From Misgurnus anguillicaudatus (taxonomy: Eukaryota > Chordata > Actinopteri > Cypriniformes > Cobitidae): a DNA stretch of 64,000 bases. Numbering within the stretch: position 1 is the stretch's first letter; every line of letters starts with the position of its first letter. A program made the translations under genes and the position numbers. Below the pieces are notes generated by a model. It was not told the origin of the DNA and ran no database searches. It worked only from the letters and a program-made list of their open reading frames with translations. Below are positions 11,861-24,300 of the stretch, piece after piece. The stretch spans positions 23,587,501-23,651,500 of the forward strand of contig NC_073355.2 in NCBI RefSeq assembly GCF_027580225.2. Reading direction: 5' to 3'.

Positions 11861-14800
11861 TTAAACTGATATGTCAGATCTTTGGGTTTTTTCAACTTGA
11901 TTTGTCGTCTTCAGCGATGCATTATGATTCTTCAGTATATTCTTCATATTGACCCAGACGGAAGCTGCTGCTACTTCGCCTGTGGACCTGAGGAGGGACC
12001 TGATGGAGGTTTGCTCGCATACCTTTTGCTGACATGTCTTCGTAAACTGGATTTGTACATTGAAGTTTTTGTTGTGCATTCAAGTTTTTCTGAGAAAAAG
12101 AAAATTTAAGAATGTGTTTAAATGCACTGAAGCATGTTTGTTAGGCTCTGACCAACATTATAATATATGTTAAATTAAATTTCCAGCTGTGATGATAAAT
12201 GATCTTACGTAATACGCTCCAGATAATGCGATGGTTGACAGCAGAAGCAAACACACTGCTAGTGAGATGATGTAGATTAACAGTGAATGCGTCTCACAGG
12301 AGCACAGATCACCTGAACCAGACACAGAGACTACATGCTCACTTTTCTATTACAATAGCAAAAACTCTTTTTTATGAGATTTGTTGATATTTTTTAACCC
12401 TGCTGTGACATTCAGAAATACAGTTCTTTATTTCTTTTGTAGCAGACACCCTGTTTATTGAACAATAGCAAGTGCATAGCTAGGTCAGGAGAAGTGCAAG
12501 AGAACATTCAAATGTCAATGTTATCCTAAGAAATGCGTGGGTTACAATAAAGGAAGTTTGTAATGTTTGGCATGGAGAGCTCACCTCTATCCATAAATAT
12601 TGAGACAACCTAACTTTATGTTGACGCTTAAGAAATTAAGACAAGTTTGTCGTCATTCAGAATGTTCCATAACAGTTCATCATTTATCAAAACCTTAATT
12701 TGTGTTTGACAGAAGAAAGAAACTCATAGAGGTTTAGAACAATAATGGCAGTCTGCTTATTATTAAAGTATTGGAAATGATACAGGATAAAACAACTGTT
12801 TTGTCATGTCTATAACTGTGTCATGATAATGTGTGGTCTTAAATTCATGGCTGGAACTGGGCGGATGGAGTCTGGGAGTGAATTTCACGGAACAGAACAG
12901 TTCCACCTCAAACTGGTTAATTTTTTGAAATGGTAAATTATATTTAAACAACTTTTAGCATTTAGAAGTGACTCCCCATTATTATTATTTTTAACTACTA
13001 TTTCATAATGCATCAAGCTTGTCATATGATACTTAACAGTGACAGTGGCAATATGACTGATGTATCCATTTCATTTTAGATTATTCCTCTTATTAAAAAT
13101 ATCCATAAAAAAATTTCCTTAACCCGGGGACACATTTATTGTTATATAGTTAAAAGTGTGTGTGCCTTAAATACAAGAAAACATACTTGGGAGGAAACAT
13201 AAATTGTAATGTTATGTAAAACCTATTTAAAATGTTCTGATTACTTAAGGAGTAAAAGAAAGACATTGGCACTTAAAGGGAACATATCATGAAAATCTGA
13301 TCATGTTTAAGTGCTATAATTCAACCCAATCTCACAGCAAGTCGTGTGTCACAAAATATTTAAGTAATTTATTCGTGTTCATGGACAAAATTTTCTGGGT
13401 TTTTTTCATGCCATTGAGCACGAATGTCCTCCTTTGTCTCAGCCAACACAAAACTTCCACAAATAGTTTCTTTTTGGTGTCATTTTATGTCGTGTTTTTT
13501 TCTTATGTTTCTTTACCATTGTCGCTTGGGGTTGGTGTTAGAATCACTTTTTGTTACATTTCAGACATCCTAACACAAACCCCAACCCCAAGCGAAAATA
13601 GTTTAAAATCAGAAGAAAAACCTGTACAAATACATAAAATTACACCCTAACCCATATCTAACCTCAACCCCAAGTAACAATGATTGAAAAATAGGAAAAA
13701 CAATGAGGAAAACAATGCATAAAAGTCGTGCCACAAACACAAAAAACCATCTATAGAAATTCGTGTTGACTGAGACGGAAAAAACATTCGTGCTAAACGC
13801 ACAAAAAAGCGGAAAATTGTGTCCATAACACGAATAAATTAATCAAAAATTATAACACGACTTGCCGTGAGATTGTTGTATAATTGGGTCCCCAGTGCTT
13901 TTATCAATCTAGAAAATGTGAAAAAGAACAATCCATTAACTTAGTTTTGGTAAACCATTCTCTGCAAGCATGTGAAAAAATAGGTCATTGAAATTTGGCT
14001 CCCCTTGTGATGTCAGAAGGGGATAATACCACCCCTTAATCTGCACTATCCAACCATGACACAGCCATTTCTGTAGTGCAGAGATCAACTCAATTGCATG
14101 TTAAAGGACACACCTAAAAACGGTACATTTTTGCTGTGGCAATTTTAACTTGCTGTAATAAATATGATATTTTGAGCTAGAACTTCACATGCGTACTCTG
14201 GGGACACCAAAGATTTATTTGAAATCTTTAAAAAAAAAAAAGTCTTGTGAAATGTCCCCTTTGATATAATGAATAATAAAGTTTTTGTTTGAACTAACCC
14301 TTTAAAGACACATTTAATGCTCAGTGTAACATAAGTCTGAAACTCAATTATTCAAACATTTATAAAATTAATCGATGACCACTAACCTCCTGGTTTTACA
14401 AGAAGAAAGACATTCACGTTATCCAATGGCTGGTCATGTTGATTTTCTGGGAGGAACTCACAGACGTAAAGGCCCGTGTCGGTATATCTTAAATTCAAGA
14501 GTGTCACATTTACAGTGTGTGAGTCTTGCTGATGTCCAGTGATCTTGACGCGTCTCTCAGTCTCTTGCTTTATGTCTCGATCTTCAGTGATGTTTAATAT
14601 CTCTTCTGAACATGAAAACCTTCGTATGTAAAAACGTGATGGTCTTGATTTTCTTTGTTGTGCCATACACATGATATCCGCCGATTCCCCCTCAAGCTTT
14701 TGAATGTACTGAAAATCTTGAGATGCTGTAAAATAATATGCCGTTATTTATTTTGTATCGCCTACTGTATGTGTACTATACATAAAGCAACATGTTGATT

Positions 14801-16688
14801 TGTTTAAATATGAGAGCCGCTAAACACCCCCTCATCAAATGTTCATCAAATACATTCCCTTCATTAGACCCTTTTACTGTTTGTACACAATGATGACGTT
14901 GCAGCGTATGCGCGCGCATTTAGGCAACGGAAGTACCGGTATGACAAGAATCAGCAGTGAAGCAACACAGACAAAGTTAGTTATTTTAAAAAGTTGACTT
15001 TATCAACTTTTTCAAGACAGATACCAGATCCGTGTACTATAGTGGAGTGGATAGAAGACGTTAGCAGATGGCCAAAAATAAAGTTGCCAGATACCGTACA
15101 TATATGTATATATTAGTATATTATATTAGTGCAACCAAACGCAACAACCATACATTAATGCTGGGAAACTGTTTTAATAAACTTTCTGAGTTGCTAACAC
15201 GTTAGAACCACTGGGAACAACACCACTTCTGTTGCCAGAATGCGTGCGCAGGCTATTTGATCACGTGAGCTGCGGACTCTTGCCATTCAGAAATACCCGT
15301 TTCATCCTAATATGTATTTACTTATTATTATTACAAACATTATGGACATTTTGTTATTATTATTATTATTATAGTTAGTATTGATACTATTAAATATCTC
15401 TATGGTGATATTTACAATAGTATTGGGATTATATTTTATTTTGTATAAGGACAGTAACGATTTAATGAATAACACTAAATACACATAATTAAAATATATG
15501 TATGCGTTTTAATTATGAATAACTAAACATATACCCAACATTTCGTCCTCAAGTGCAGGAAAGATGAATAATGAGGACGTGAATCACATTTAACTTGGGC
15601 CTGAACGTAATCCGTTTGTGGCAGCCACATGGACAACAGCACCACCTAATGGGTGCTTCAGTTTCTTCATTTTTAAACTTTGCCTTGCATAATTTCCAAT
15701 CGTTTCCAGTTGCGTCTTTAGTGATTTTGCGATTGTTTACCAATTTATTTATTTAGAAGTGGAATTTTTTACCAAAAAACTTGCATACACTCACATAGAT
15801 TATCTTAAACCAGGACTTTGTTAAACTAGGATATTTAACGTCTTAAGACCCGAGTTTTGGTTTGTCTTTTTTCAGATTTCTACCAGCTATTTTCGGGTTA
15901 GGAAGAACCAATAAATATAACCACCAAATTGTTTTCGAAGTACATGAAGCAGTGTATTTGTCAATGTTTGTGTACAACAGGTTCCAGTTACACAGAATTA
16001 AGTATTATGGTGCAAAAAAAAAAATAATAATGTCCACATGTGTCTTAGGAGGCCAAGTCATTTTTAAAAGCATACTTTTTAAATAAGCATTACTGGTGTG
16101 CATCTTGAGAGACGACAACTCTCGCACTGAAATATATTAAGATACGTCACAGGAAGTCGTTTTTGATCAAGACAACACTTTAAGTAAGTGTTAAGCCCTG
16201 TCTGGGAAACCAAGCAAGAGGGTTTTGCAACTAAATACAGTTAAATTTGTTAAATTACAATAAAATTACTAAAGTGACATTTGTGAAAACAACGCATTTC
16301 ATTTTCATTAACCTATTCATTGCCAGTAACATGAAATTACGAAGCCTAAACATAAGAAACTAAAAAAAGGTAATTTACAAGAAATTTACAGATGCATTTT
16401 CGTTTGAATTTTTTATGTACAAGTCAGACAAGATGCTATATGCTAGGCTCAACCTACAAAACTTGTTGGCCATAATTTTTGCATACCTTAAAACAAAACA
16501 AAACAAATTCTAATGCAAATTGTTAGATTATATTCAATGAGAAATGTGATTGGCATATTGTGACCGTTTGTACTTCAGTTCATCCTAAAAAGCAGATGCT
16601 ATACATGCAAGCACGTTTAAAAAAACATTCATATTAACTTACCAAAAATGTGTTCCAATAAAATCCCAAGACACATTAAGGCTCTCAT
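11861..16688 (-). CDS. cd7al: CD7-like single Ig V-set transmembrane receptor
   Basis: Exons are 16643-16688 (signal peptide, MRALMCLGILLEH), 14387-14725 (V-set), 12209-12312 (stalk and membrane) and 11861-12022 (tail, TAA stop). Phases 1, 1 and 0 agree, giving 216 residues. The Ig domain has a first cysteine in ADIMCMA, FYIRRF after it where CD7 has IYLRQL, and the F-strand motif DTGLYVCEF. One hydrophobic helix follows (LLIYIISLAVCLLLL). The cytoplasmic tail carries EVAAASVWVNMKN, which aligns with the CD7 tail around its YEDM motif but lacks the tyrosine. CD7 is a T/NK-cell surface glycoprotein, and human CD7 lies in 17q25.3 like TNRC6C, which supports the call. It could instead be another small teleost Ig receptor. 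The gene is convergent with tnrc6. Confidence 0.72.
13277..14260. mobile_element. Kolobok-like MITE (family B), split by a later insertion
   Basis: It lies in intron 3 of the CD7-like gene. TTAA is at 13273-13276 and a decayed TTGA at 14261-14264. Its two halves (13277-13321 and 13879-14260) match, in opposite orientation, the uninterrupted copy at 24065-24494: shared phrases are GGGTCCCCAGTGCTTTTAT and TTGTGAAATGTCCCC. Confidence 0.75.
13322..13878. mobile_element. MITE nested in the family B element, 7-bp duplication
   Basis: The terminal repeats are CAACCCAATCTCACAGCAAG and the complement CAACAATCTCACGGCAAG. TATAATT is duplicated at 13315-13321 and 13879-13885. The interior is a long imperfect fold-back rich in ACGAA. 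Relatives are at 50772-51086 and 39128-39640. The superfamily is not settled; a 7-8 bp duplication would fit hAT. Confidence 0.75.
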
Positions 16689-18948
16689 GATGTTTAAACG
16701 GGTTTATAATCTCCACGCAGGTGTTTAGTCTGCTATTTCTAGTACAAAGACTGTGATACTTCTCATTGGTACTGAACTTCACCTTAACACAGGAAACTCG
16801 TCAGACAGACACAATAGTCACACTTATCCATCACAGTAGTAATAAGGTGCAGTGTTTAAGATATAGATTTACTGACTAACAATACCACTGATCATTTTAG
16901 GCAGACTGAAGTCCACATCTCCATAATTCATACTCCTAGATGTTTTTCCTATTGTAGTTATTATAACCACGTTTCTAACTATTGATTTTATTATCAATAT
17001 TTACAATAATATATAGAAAAAAGTCTTTGCATTTACAGACAGACTTTGTAGCAGCCACAAAAAGGAGGAAAAACATTATGAAGTAAAGGATCACACTACA
17101 ATTTTGTATTTGTTAAAACTTTTATTGACTTTGTCTGTGCTGCACTCTACTGGCAAATAAAGAAATATTAAATTGCTTACATTTGCATCGTTTTCCTCTT
17201 AAAAGGTGACTCAAGGAATGACAAAAAATAATCAGAAAAACCTGGACGAAGACCAGTCAGAAAATCAGCTGACACAAAGCTAGAAGAAAAATCACATACC
17301 TTTTTTTAACCAAATCACCACATACAAACAGTGGGTGAATACATATTTAATCTCAAGTAAACTAACCTGTACAAAGAGTCCTGAAAACCTTATTAGAATC
17401 CAAGGTTAAGAACAGTAAAAGCTAGACAGACAAAAGAAACAGATGGGACAAGAGCACATAATAGCAACAAACAGGCAGCACTTGCGATGTTTGAGGAAAT
17501 GCTTATCCTAATCTGAAATAAACCTCTCTGTGGTTTCACACGAACTGTGGATGAGGATCTTTCAGATAAACAAAGAAAGTAGAGTCCACCAACCTCCGCA
17601 AAACTCATCATTGAAGGGAAATCTGAGCTGTATCTTCCAATAAGCAGAAGAATTTGTAAAATAAGTTAAAGAATTAATCAAATAGTATTTAGCAGGAAAT
17701 TTTAGTATGCTGTTTAAAAAGCAGCATAGGAACAAGTTAAACAATACTGCAGTTATTTTTAACTTGCTCATGCCTGTGGACAGCATCTGAAACATGCTGT
17801 CGATTACCACAAACTACACTTTAACTTACTTTCAGTTTGTAAAAATGAAAGAGAAACAACGCACCTACATTACAAGTGAAGCCGGGCAGCAAAGCAACCT
17901 GTAGGATTTGACAAGAACAATGTTCATAAGGACTGCTGATACAGAAACTCTTTTTGGTACTTCAGATCGAGCTGGAGGTGTCCAATTTGGAGGGATTGTT
18001 TATTAGTTGCGGTTAAGTGCAAGTCAATTTTTATGGGGGAGTATACAAAACACATCTCACGTTACATTGCATAGATCAGTTAGCAGTTGCACCACACCAG
18101 TATCATAAGGGAACATGAAACTTTTTTTAAAGCAGTTACAGTGTTGCCTGCATGACTGGATCCCTATAATGTGGTAATCGATAGCATGATTAATATGTCA
18201 AGTTAAAAATAAATAACCCGGTTGTGTATATCTAACATGTTAGGTAAAACTACTTATTAGAGTTAGTTAAGCGAAATCCCCTGAATTTAACAAAATCGAG
18301 GGGCATCACCAAACCTGCCTAAAGTTTGGGGACACTTGTATCCAACAGCCACAAGGCTGTGAGGCCCCTCGAGTACAGAAAATATAGATAGAGAAAATGT
18401 GAGACTTGCCTCAGCCTGTGCAGGGCAACACTGAGACTCTGCCTCAGCAAATCCCATGGCATTGCTACAAGGAGAAGAGAAATCCTCAGTTTAGGAAAAC
18501 AACCACAGTGAACTACACTCACTTCCTCACCCATTACCTTCTGAAAATCACAGTCAAATATGCCTTAATGTGGACAGAAATAATTTATTAGAGAGTTTCT
18601 GCCACACTTTCTGTTTTACTATTAGCGTTGTTTTTTCTGGTGTTCAGTAATTATAGTAATTCTCCTAATACCTTGGGTATTAACTTCATGACTGGATAGG
18701 TCTAATGAGGCGGGTTAAGTATCTGAACACCAAATAACCTTTAATGATGTATACAAGTTAAGGCATTTTGAGTGTTGACTTTAAATCCAAAGATTTCACA
18801 ATGAGATGTTTTTGCATCTTTGTCCAATATTTGTGGTTTTACTGGGGATGAAGTGTTAAGATATTACCGTATGTAAAAAAAAAAAACTTAGTTTCTTTGA
18901 AACAATTTATAAGAATTAATTCCTTGTGATATTACCCCTTAAAATTTA
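16689..18948. other. Gene-free stretch between the CD7-like gene and a MITE cluster
   Basis: This presumably holds the CD7-like promoter and any 5'UTR, since it lies upstream on the - strand. I read the longer open frames (for example 17393-17810, -) and found no family motif, only a hydrophobic stretch without exon-like borders. There is no RNA gene and no clear repeat. Confidence 0.4.
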
Positions 18949-18952
18949 TTAA

Positions 18953-19794
18953 AGGCATAGTTCACCCAAAAATGAAAACCCTGTCGTCATCACCCACTCG
19001 CACTTATGTTGTTACCGTTAGGGCTGGGTATCGATTCAGATGTTCCAGATCAATTCGATTTCGATTCACAAGCTATCAAATCGATTCGATTTCGATTCTC
19101 GATTCAATTTTCGATTCCGCTTTTTATACTGGATTCTCGATTCAACTCAATGAATATAGATTTAATACAAATACTATATTAATAAAAAAGAACAGTGAAC
19201 AGCAGTTTACAAGTGGGTAATTGATAAAAAGAAATTAAAAGCCACAACACTATTGTCGCTGTCTTGCTTGCGAAATCTAAAATACTTCCATACCTCTGAC
19301 TTTTTATGTGAAGGTGGCATCACCGTTGATGAAGCACCTGAAACGGTCATTTTAAGCACTAAATGAATGAATGACAGGCTCACCTCTCGCTCCTTGGTAA
19401 CATCGCGCAAGGCAAAAAAGAGAATGACATCTAGTAAAGACGACTAGTAATTCGATTAACGTTAATCTTACGTTCAAATGTTTGTAGAAATAAATATGAA
19501 ATAAAAAAATAGATTATGCTCTTTGAGAATCGATTTTGAATCGACCACATTTAAAAAAAAAAAAAGATTAATCGAAAAATAAATTTTTTTTGCCCAGCCC
19601 TAGTTACCGTATAAATTTATTTTTTCTGATGAACACAAAGGAAGATATAACCAAATCAATCAAAAGCACCATTGACTTCCAAAGTATTATTTTTCATACT
19701 ACGCAAGTCAATGGGGCTTCAGATTGAAAATGTATACAGATAAGTGTGAGTAAATAAGGACGACAAAACCTTCATTTTTGGGTGAACCATGCCT
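18953..19794. mobile_element. Kolobok-like MITE (GGCATAGTTCACCCAAAAATG family), split by a hAT
   Basis: TTAA is at 18949-18952 and the right end reads TTTTTGGGTGAACCATGCC then TTTGA. This is the very common cyprinid AGTTCACCCAAAAATGAAA family; other copies are at 42428-42727 and 62831-63318. A separate element is inserted at 19019-19602. Confidence 0.75.
19019..19602. mobile_element. hAT-like MITE with 8-bp target duplication
   Basis: The ends are TAGGGCTGGGTATCGATTC and the complement of TTTGCCCAGCCCTA. GTTACCGT is duplicated exactly at 19011-19018 and 19603-19610. Eight-base duplications with (C/T)AGGGCTGGG ends are typical of fish hAT elements. Repeated TCGATTCGATT tracts fill both arms. 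Confidence 0.85.
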
Positions 19795-19860
19795 TTGACT
19801 TGATTATAAAAGAACCCAGATGGCAGTTACATCAAACACAGCTGCCGGCATTTCCGTTAA

Positions 19861-20642
19861 AGGACAAGTTCGGTATTTTACATTTTTTTCAGATTGTTTA
19901 TGATGAAACAGAAAGGCCCCGACTGAAATCTCGACACACGATGCTGCCCCGAGAATCCTCGGGCATCCGTTGTTCTACCCCCCACCTCCACAATGGGTGC
20001 ACAGGTGCACTGGAACAATCCCTCCCAAAATGCACCAAACCCTCATCCACAAAGACGTGAAACCCACCGAGTGGCCAGGGGTGCCCACCGACACGCTCAC
20101 ACAAAAATCGCTGCAAAAGATGCCCTCCAACAGGTGTTTTAGCATTCGTTGTAAACTTGTGGACCTATTTTTCCAAACGCCTCACACCCGTATATTCTTC
20201 CGTTGAGAGCTTGAATAATAGACACTACAGCCCAGTTGGTGGCGATAATCCACCTTTGCCAATTGCAAGAATAGAAACAAAGTTCCCGGCGCAGAGTAAT
20301 ACTGACCTCACAGCACATCTAATACAAGTCAATGGAGTTGGACAAAAACTACGATAAAACCTGTTGGAATGCGTCTTTTGCAGCGATTTTTGTTTTAGCA
20401 CATCAGTGAACACCCCCGACCACTCGGTGAGCCCCACGCCCCTGCAAACGAAAGTCCAATGCACTCCAGGAAGGATTGCTCCAGTGCACCCACGCAGCCA
20501 CTGCAGAGGTGGGAGGCGAAACAACAAACACCCGAAAACTCTCGGGGCACCACCACACGTCGAAACTTCAGTCAAAACCGCTCTATTTCATCACAAACAA
20601 TCCGAAAACAGGGCTTTAAGTGTAAAATACCGAACTTGTCCT
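19861..20642. mobile_element. Kolobok-like long fold-back element (GGACAAGTTCGGT family)
   Basis: TTAA is at 19857-19860 and decayed TCAA at 20643-20646. The left end AGGACAAGTTCGGTATTTTA is complemented by TAAAATACCGAACTTGTCCT at the right. The arms stay complementary deep into the element (TCGGATTGTTTGTGATGAAA against AGATTGTTTATGATGAAACA). Open frames here are artefacts of the fold-back. Confidence 0.7.
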
Positions 20643-20820
20643 TCAACTATTATTCTCGCTTCCTTATACCCATAAAAACAATCCAGCACACGGCAAACAC
20701 ACAGCTTTCATTCCACGCACACATACAGTAACATTCATCATGCGAGTCATTCGTAGTACAAACCTTGTGGGGTTGTCCTGCACTTGCTCACGAAAAAACA
20801 GCCATTAGATTTCAAGACAG

Positions 20821-20826
20821 TTTATT
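20821..20826 (-). terminator. Putative znf207 poly(A) signal
   Basis: AATAAA on the - strand, about 540 bp past the znf207 stop codon. It would close a 3'UTR at roughly 20800-21364. Inferred from position only. Confidence 0.5.
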
Positions 20827-21364
20827 ACAATTCATTATAGAACAATACAGATAGCATTCACAGGAGTTCTTTATGTTATTTGCCCTATAGAGAGAGAACA
20901 CTGTAAATGTAGACGAGCAGACATACAAAAATACACCCAACAGTCACATCTATCTGAAGCCCTCACCAAGCAAAGCTGGGGACATGAAGTCCAACAGCAC
21001 CTATGGGTGCTGCGAAGGCTTCACACTTTTAGTACAGTAGTATATTTACAGTGACTTGCCTTGATAAAGGTGCTGTACGAAACTCCAGCCGCTTCAAATT
21101 AATACGAACCATATTTACTACACTTCTAAAAACCTAAACAAAACATGAGAAAAAAGCCAAAGCTGTATGATCTGCAACCAAGTGTAGGTGTCTAAATAAA
21201 AAACTTTGAGCAAAATCAAAGTCCCATGCGTTACAGAGTTTATCCATCTCCTCTCACTGCACAAGAACTATTACGGTTTTAGCAACTGATCTGGATTGAA
21301 AAGCACGCCACTAGATGGTAAAATGGTTGAATCACCAAACCTAATGTAGACCAGTGCTGACGCT

Positions 21365-24300
21365 TCAATATCGGCCCCCGGGAGACATTACGGGAGGTCT
21401 CATGCCTAGGGCGGGCCGAGGGGGAGCGGCCTGGTAAGGAGGTACCATGGGCGGCGCTTGCCCATAGGGAGGCATCCCTCCAGGGACATATCCAGACACA
21501 CCTTGGGGCGGAGCCCCATATGGCCCTGTGAAAAAAAGAAATTGGTCATGTTTAAAACCAGAAACTCCATAAACTAGTCTATTTTACATTACTCATAGTC
21601 TCCAATAAATACAATACAATACATATTTGCTTGTTAAAGGGACATTCCACTCCCATTAGGGATGCTCATATCAGTTAATTTTCCTGACCGACAAACGTAG
21701 CTTCTAAACCGAACATTAACCGTTAACTTATAAGATTTTAATATGAAATTGTCATTGAGTAAAAATACAGTTGACGGTTGTCTGTGAACTAGTAAAAACA
21801 AAACATTTAATTTGAACCTGCAAACAGCAGCGACAGATCAACAACAGAACCAGGATTCATACATTCAGATATTCACGCAACATTACCTTATTAAAAAGCA
21901 CGCGATCGGTCCAGTGGATTAATATCCAAAGGGCAGATTGTCTCCGTTTCATCTACCACAGTGGTCATTTCTAAAGCAGGACGCTTTTCAGAAAGTTTTG
22001 GTTTTGCGTCGTCTTTCTCCGTTTTTGCAAAAAGAGCTAGATGTTTATGGTTAGGGTCAGAGGCCATCAGCGAACGTCTGTCCGGATGTGCGCGAGACGG
22101 ACCGCGTCATCTTGCGCGGAGACGCGCTTCCAAACACGCATACAAATGATTTCTCATACAAATTATTACTTTATCAGACCGTTAGGGCAGCAATCATTTG
22201 TGTCATTTACAGGACATTCACAAATTAAAGATAGAAAAGTGGCGAAATGTCTGTCGGCTCATGACGACACGCACCATGTATTAACAATTTTTTTTTATTT
22301 TAACTGATAATGTTAATCGGTCATAAATTCTAACTTTCGGTTAACGGTTAAACGGTCAATGTGAACATCCCTAACTCCCATAAAGTTAAACATTTGATTT
22401 TTTTTGTTTTGGAATCCATTCAGCTGATCTCTGGGTCTGGCGCTACCACTTTATCATAGCTTAGCACAATCCATTGAATCTGATTAGACCATTAGCATTG
22501 CACTAAAAAATAACCAAAGAGTTTCGATATTTTTCCTATTTAAAACTTGACTCTTCTGTAGTTACATCATGTATGAAGACCGACAGAAAATTAAAAGTTG
22601 CGATTTTCTAGGCCGATATGGCTAGGAACTAAACTCTCAAAATAATCAAGGACCTTGCTGCAGTAACATGGCTGCAGCAGGCATACTGATATACTGAAAA
22701 TAGTCCCCTGCTATTAGAAGAAACCAAGAGGACTATTTTTGGGCAGTGCGTAATATCACTACGCCTGCTGCAGCCATGTTACATACGCACAACCGGCGCA
22801 ACGTCATAGAATGTCTCTGAACAGGTTTACGCCCACTTTTGGGGGAAATCGCACTAGACGCTCCATTGGCTTCCATTGAAAAAAGCGGAACAAAGCAACC
22901 TTCGTACACAGCCGGCAGGCGTAAATAACTTATGAAATCACTCAGCTTAAACATGTTGAGTAATTATCTGTCCACCCTGCCTGCCATAGAGCGCGAAAGA
23001 TAAATTAACATATTTAATTTGGTCAATATAAAAACATGTCTCTTTCATTCTCCCAGCATCAAATTTGTGTAACAACGCTCCCTATTGGCCAGAGGTGTCT
23101 TACCCGGACATTTACTCGTACCTCATCGAGTCAACAGGGAAGCAAGTGAATGATTTCGTATTTGAAAGTTACTTCGTATTTATTTATTATGTCTTTATAT
23201 TTAGAGTAATGACTTCCGTCCAGCCATACAACTAACTGGCTTAGCGATATTTCCAGCAATCACTGGATGGCGATGTTACACAAAATTTGACGCTGTGAGA
23301 ATGAAAGGGACATGTTTTTATATTGACCAAATTAAATGTGTTAATGTACCTTTCGCGCTCTATGGCAGGCAGGATGGACAGATAAATACTCAACATGTTT
23401 AATCTGAGTGATTTCATAAGTTATTTACGCCTGCCGGCTGTGTAAAAACGTTGCTTTGTTCCGCTACCCTGAATGGAAGCCAATGGAAGCGCTGCTTTTT
23501 ATCCCCCGAAAAGGGGCGGTGACGAAATTTACAGTCAAGTTCCCAGATGTGCCGGTAGTCCGTATCAGCAAGGTCATTCATTATTACGCCAGTTTGAGAG
23601 TATAGTTCCTAGCCATATCGGCCTAGAAAATCGCAACTTTTAATTTTCTGTCTGTCTTAGTACACAATGTAACTTGCAGAGGAGTTAAGTTTTAAATAGG
23701 AAAAATATCAAAACTCTGGTTATTTTTTAGTGCGATGCTAACAGTCTAATCAGATTCAATGGATTGTGCTAAGCTATGCTAACAGTGCTAGCGCCAGACC
23801 CGGAGATCAGCTGAATGGATTCGAAAACGGTAAAAATCAAATGTTTAACTCTAGGGAAGCTGGAAAATGAGCAATTTTAAAAAAAAATGGTATGTCCCCT
23901 TAATTCTGTTGAACAGCACCGCTTCTGGGTCAAAGCGCTTTATCAAATGCTTAAGCAAACAACAAACAATTCTAATATTTACTCACATTGCGCTTTAAAA
24001 CTTTCTTAAACCACTTAAAACCTCTATTGACCAGACAGTGGTTTGTCTTTATGAAATCGCTTAAAGGGGACATTTCACAAGACTTTAAGATGTCAAATAA
24101 ATCTGTGGTGTCCCCAGAGTACATATGTAAAGTTTTAGCTCACAATACCACATAGATAATTTATTATAGCAAGTTAAAATTGCCACTTTGTAGGTGTGTG
24201 CAAAAATGTGCCGTTTTGGGTGTGTCTTTTAACATGCCAAAGAGCTTATCTCTGTACTAAATGGCAGGGGCATGGTTTGATAGTGCAGATTAAGGGGTGG

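Noticed and set aside
17393..17810. Hydrophobic - strand frames that might be a second Ig-receptor membrane exon
   Set aside because: No Ig motif nearby and no convincing splice borders; the signal exon of the CD7-like gene already lies downstream at 16688.
19782..20731. Six overlapping frames on both strands
   Set aside because: They map to the two arms of the fold-back element 19861-20642 and mirror each other.
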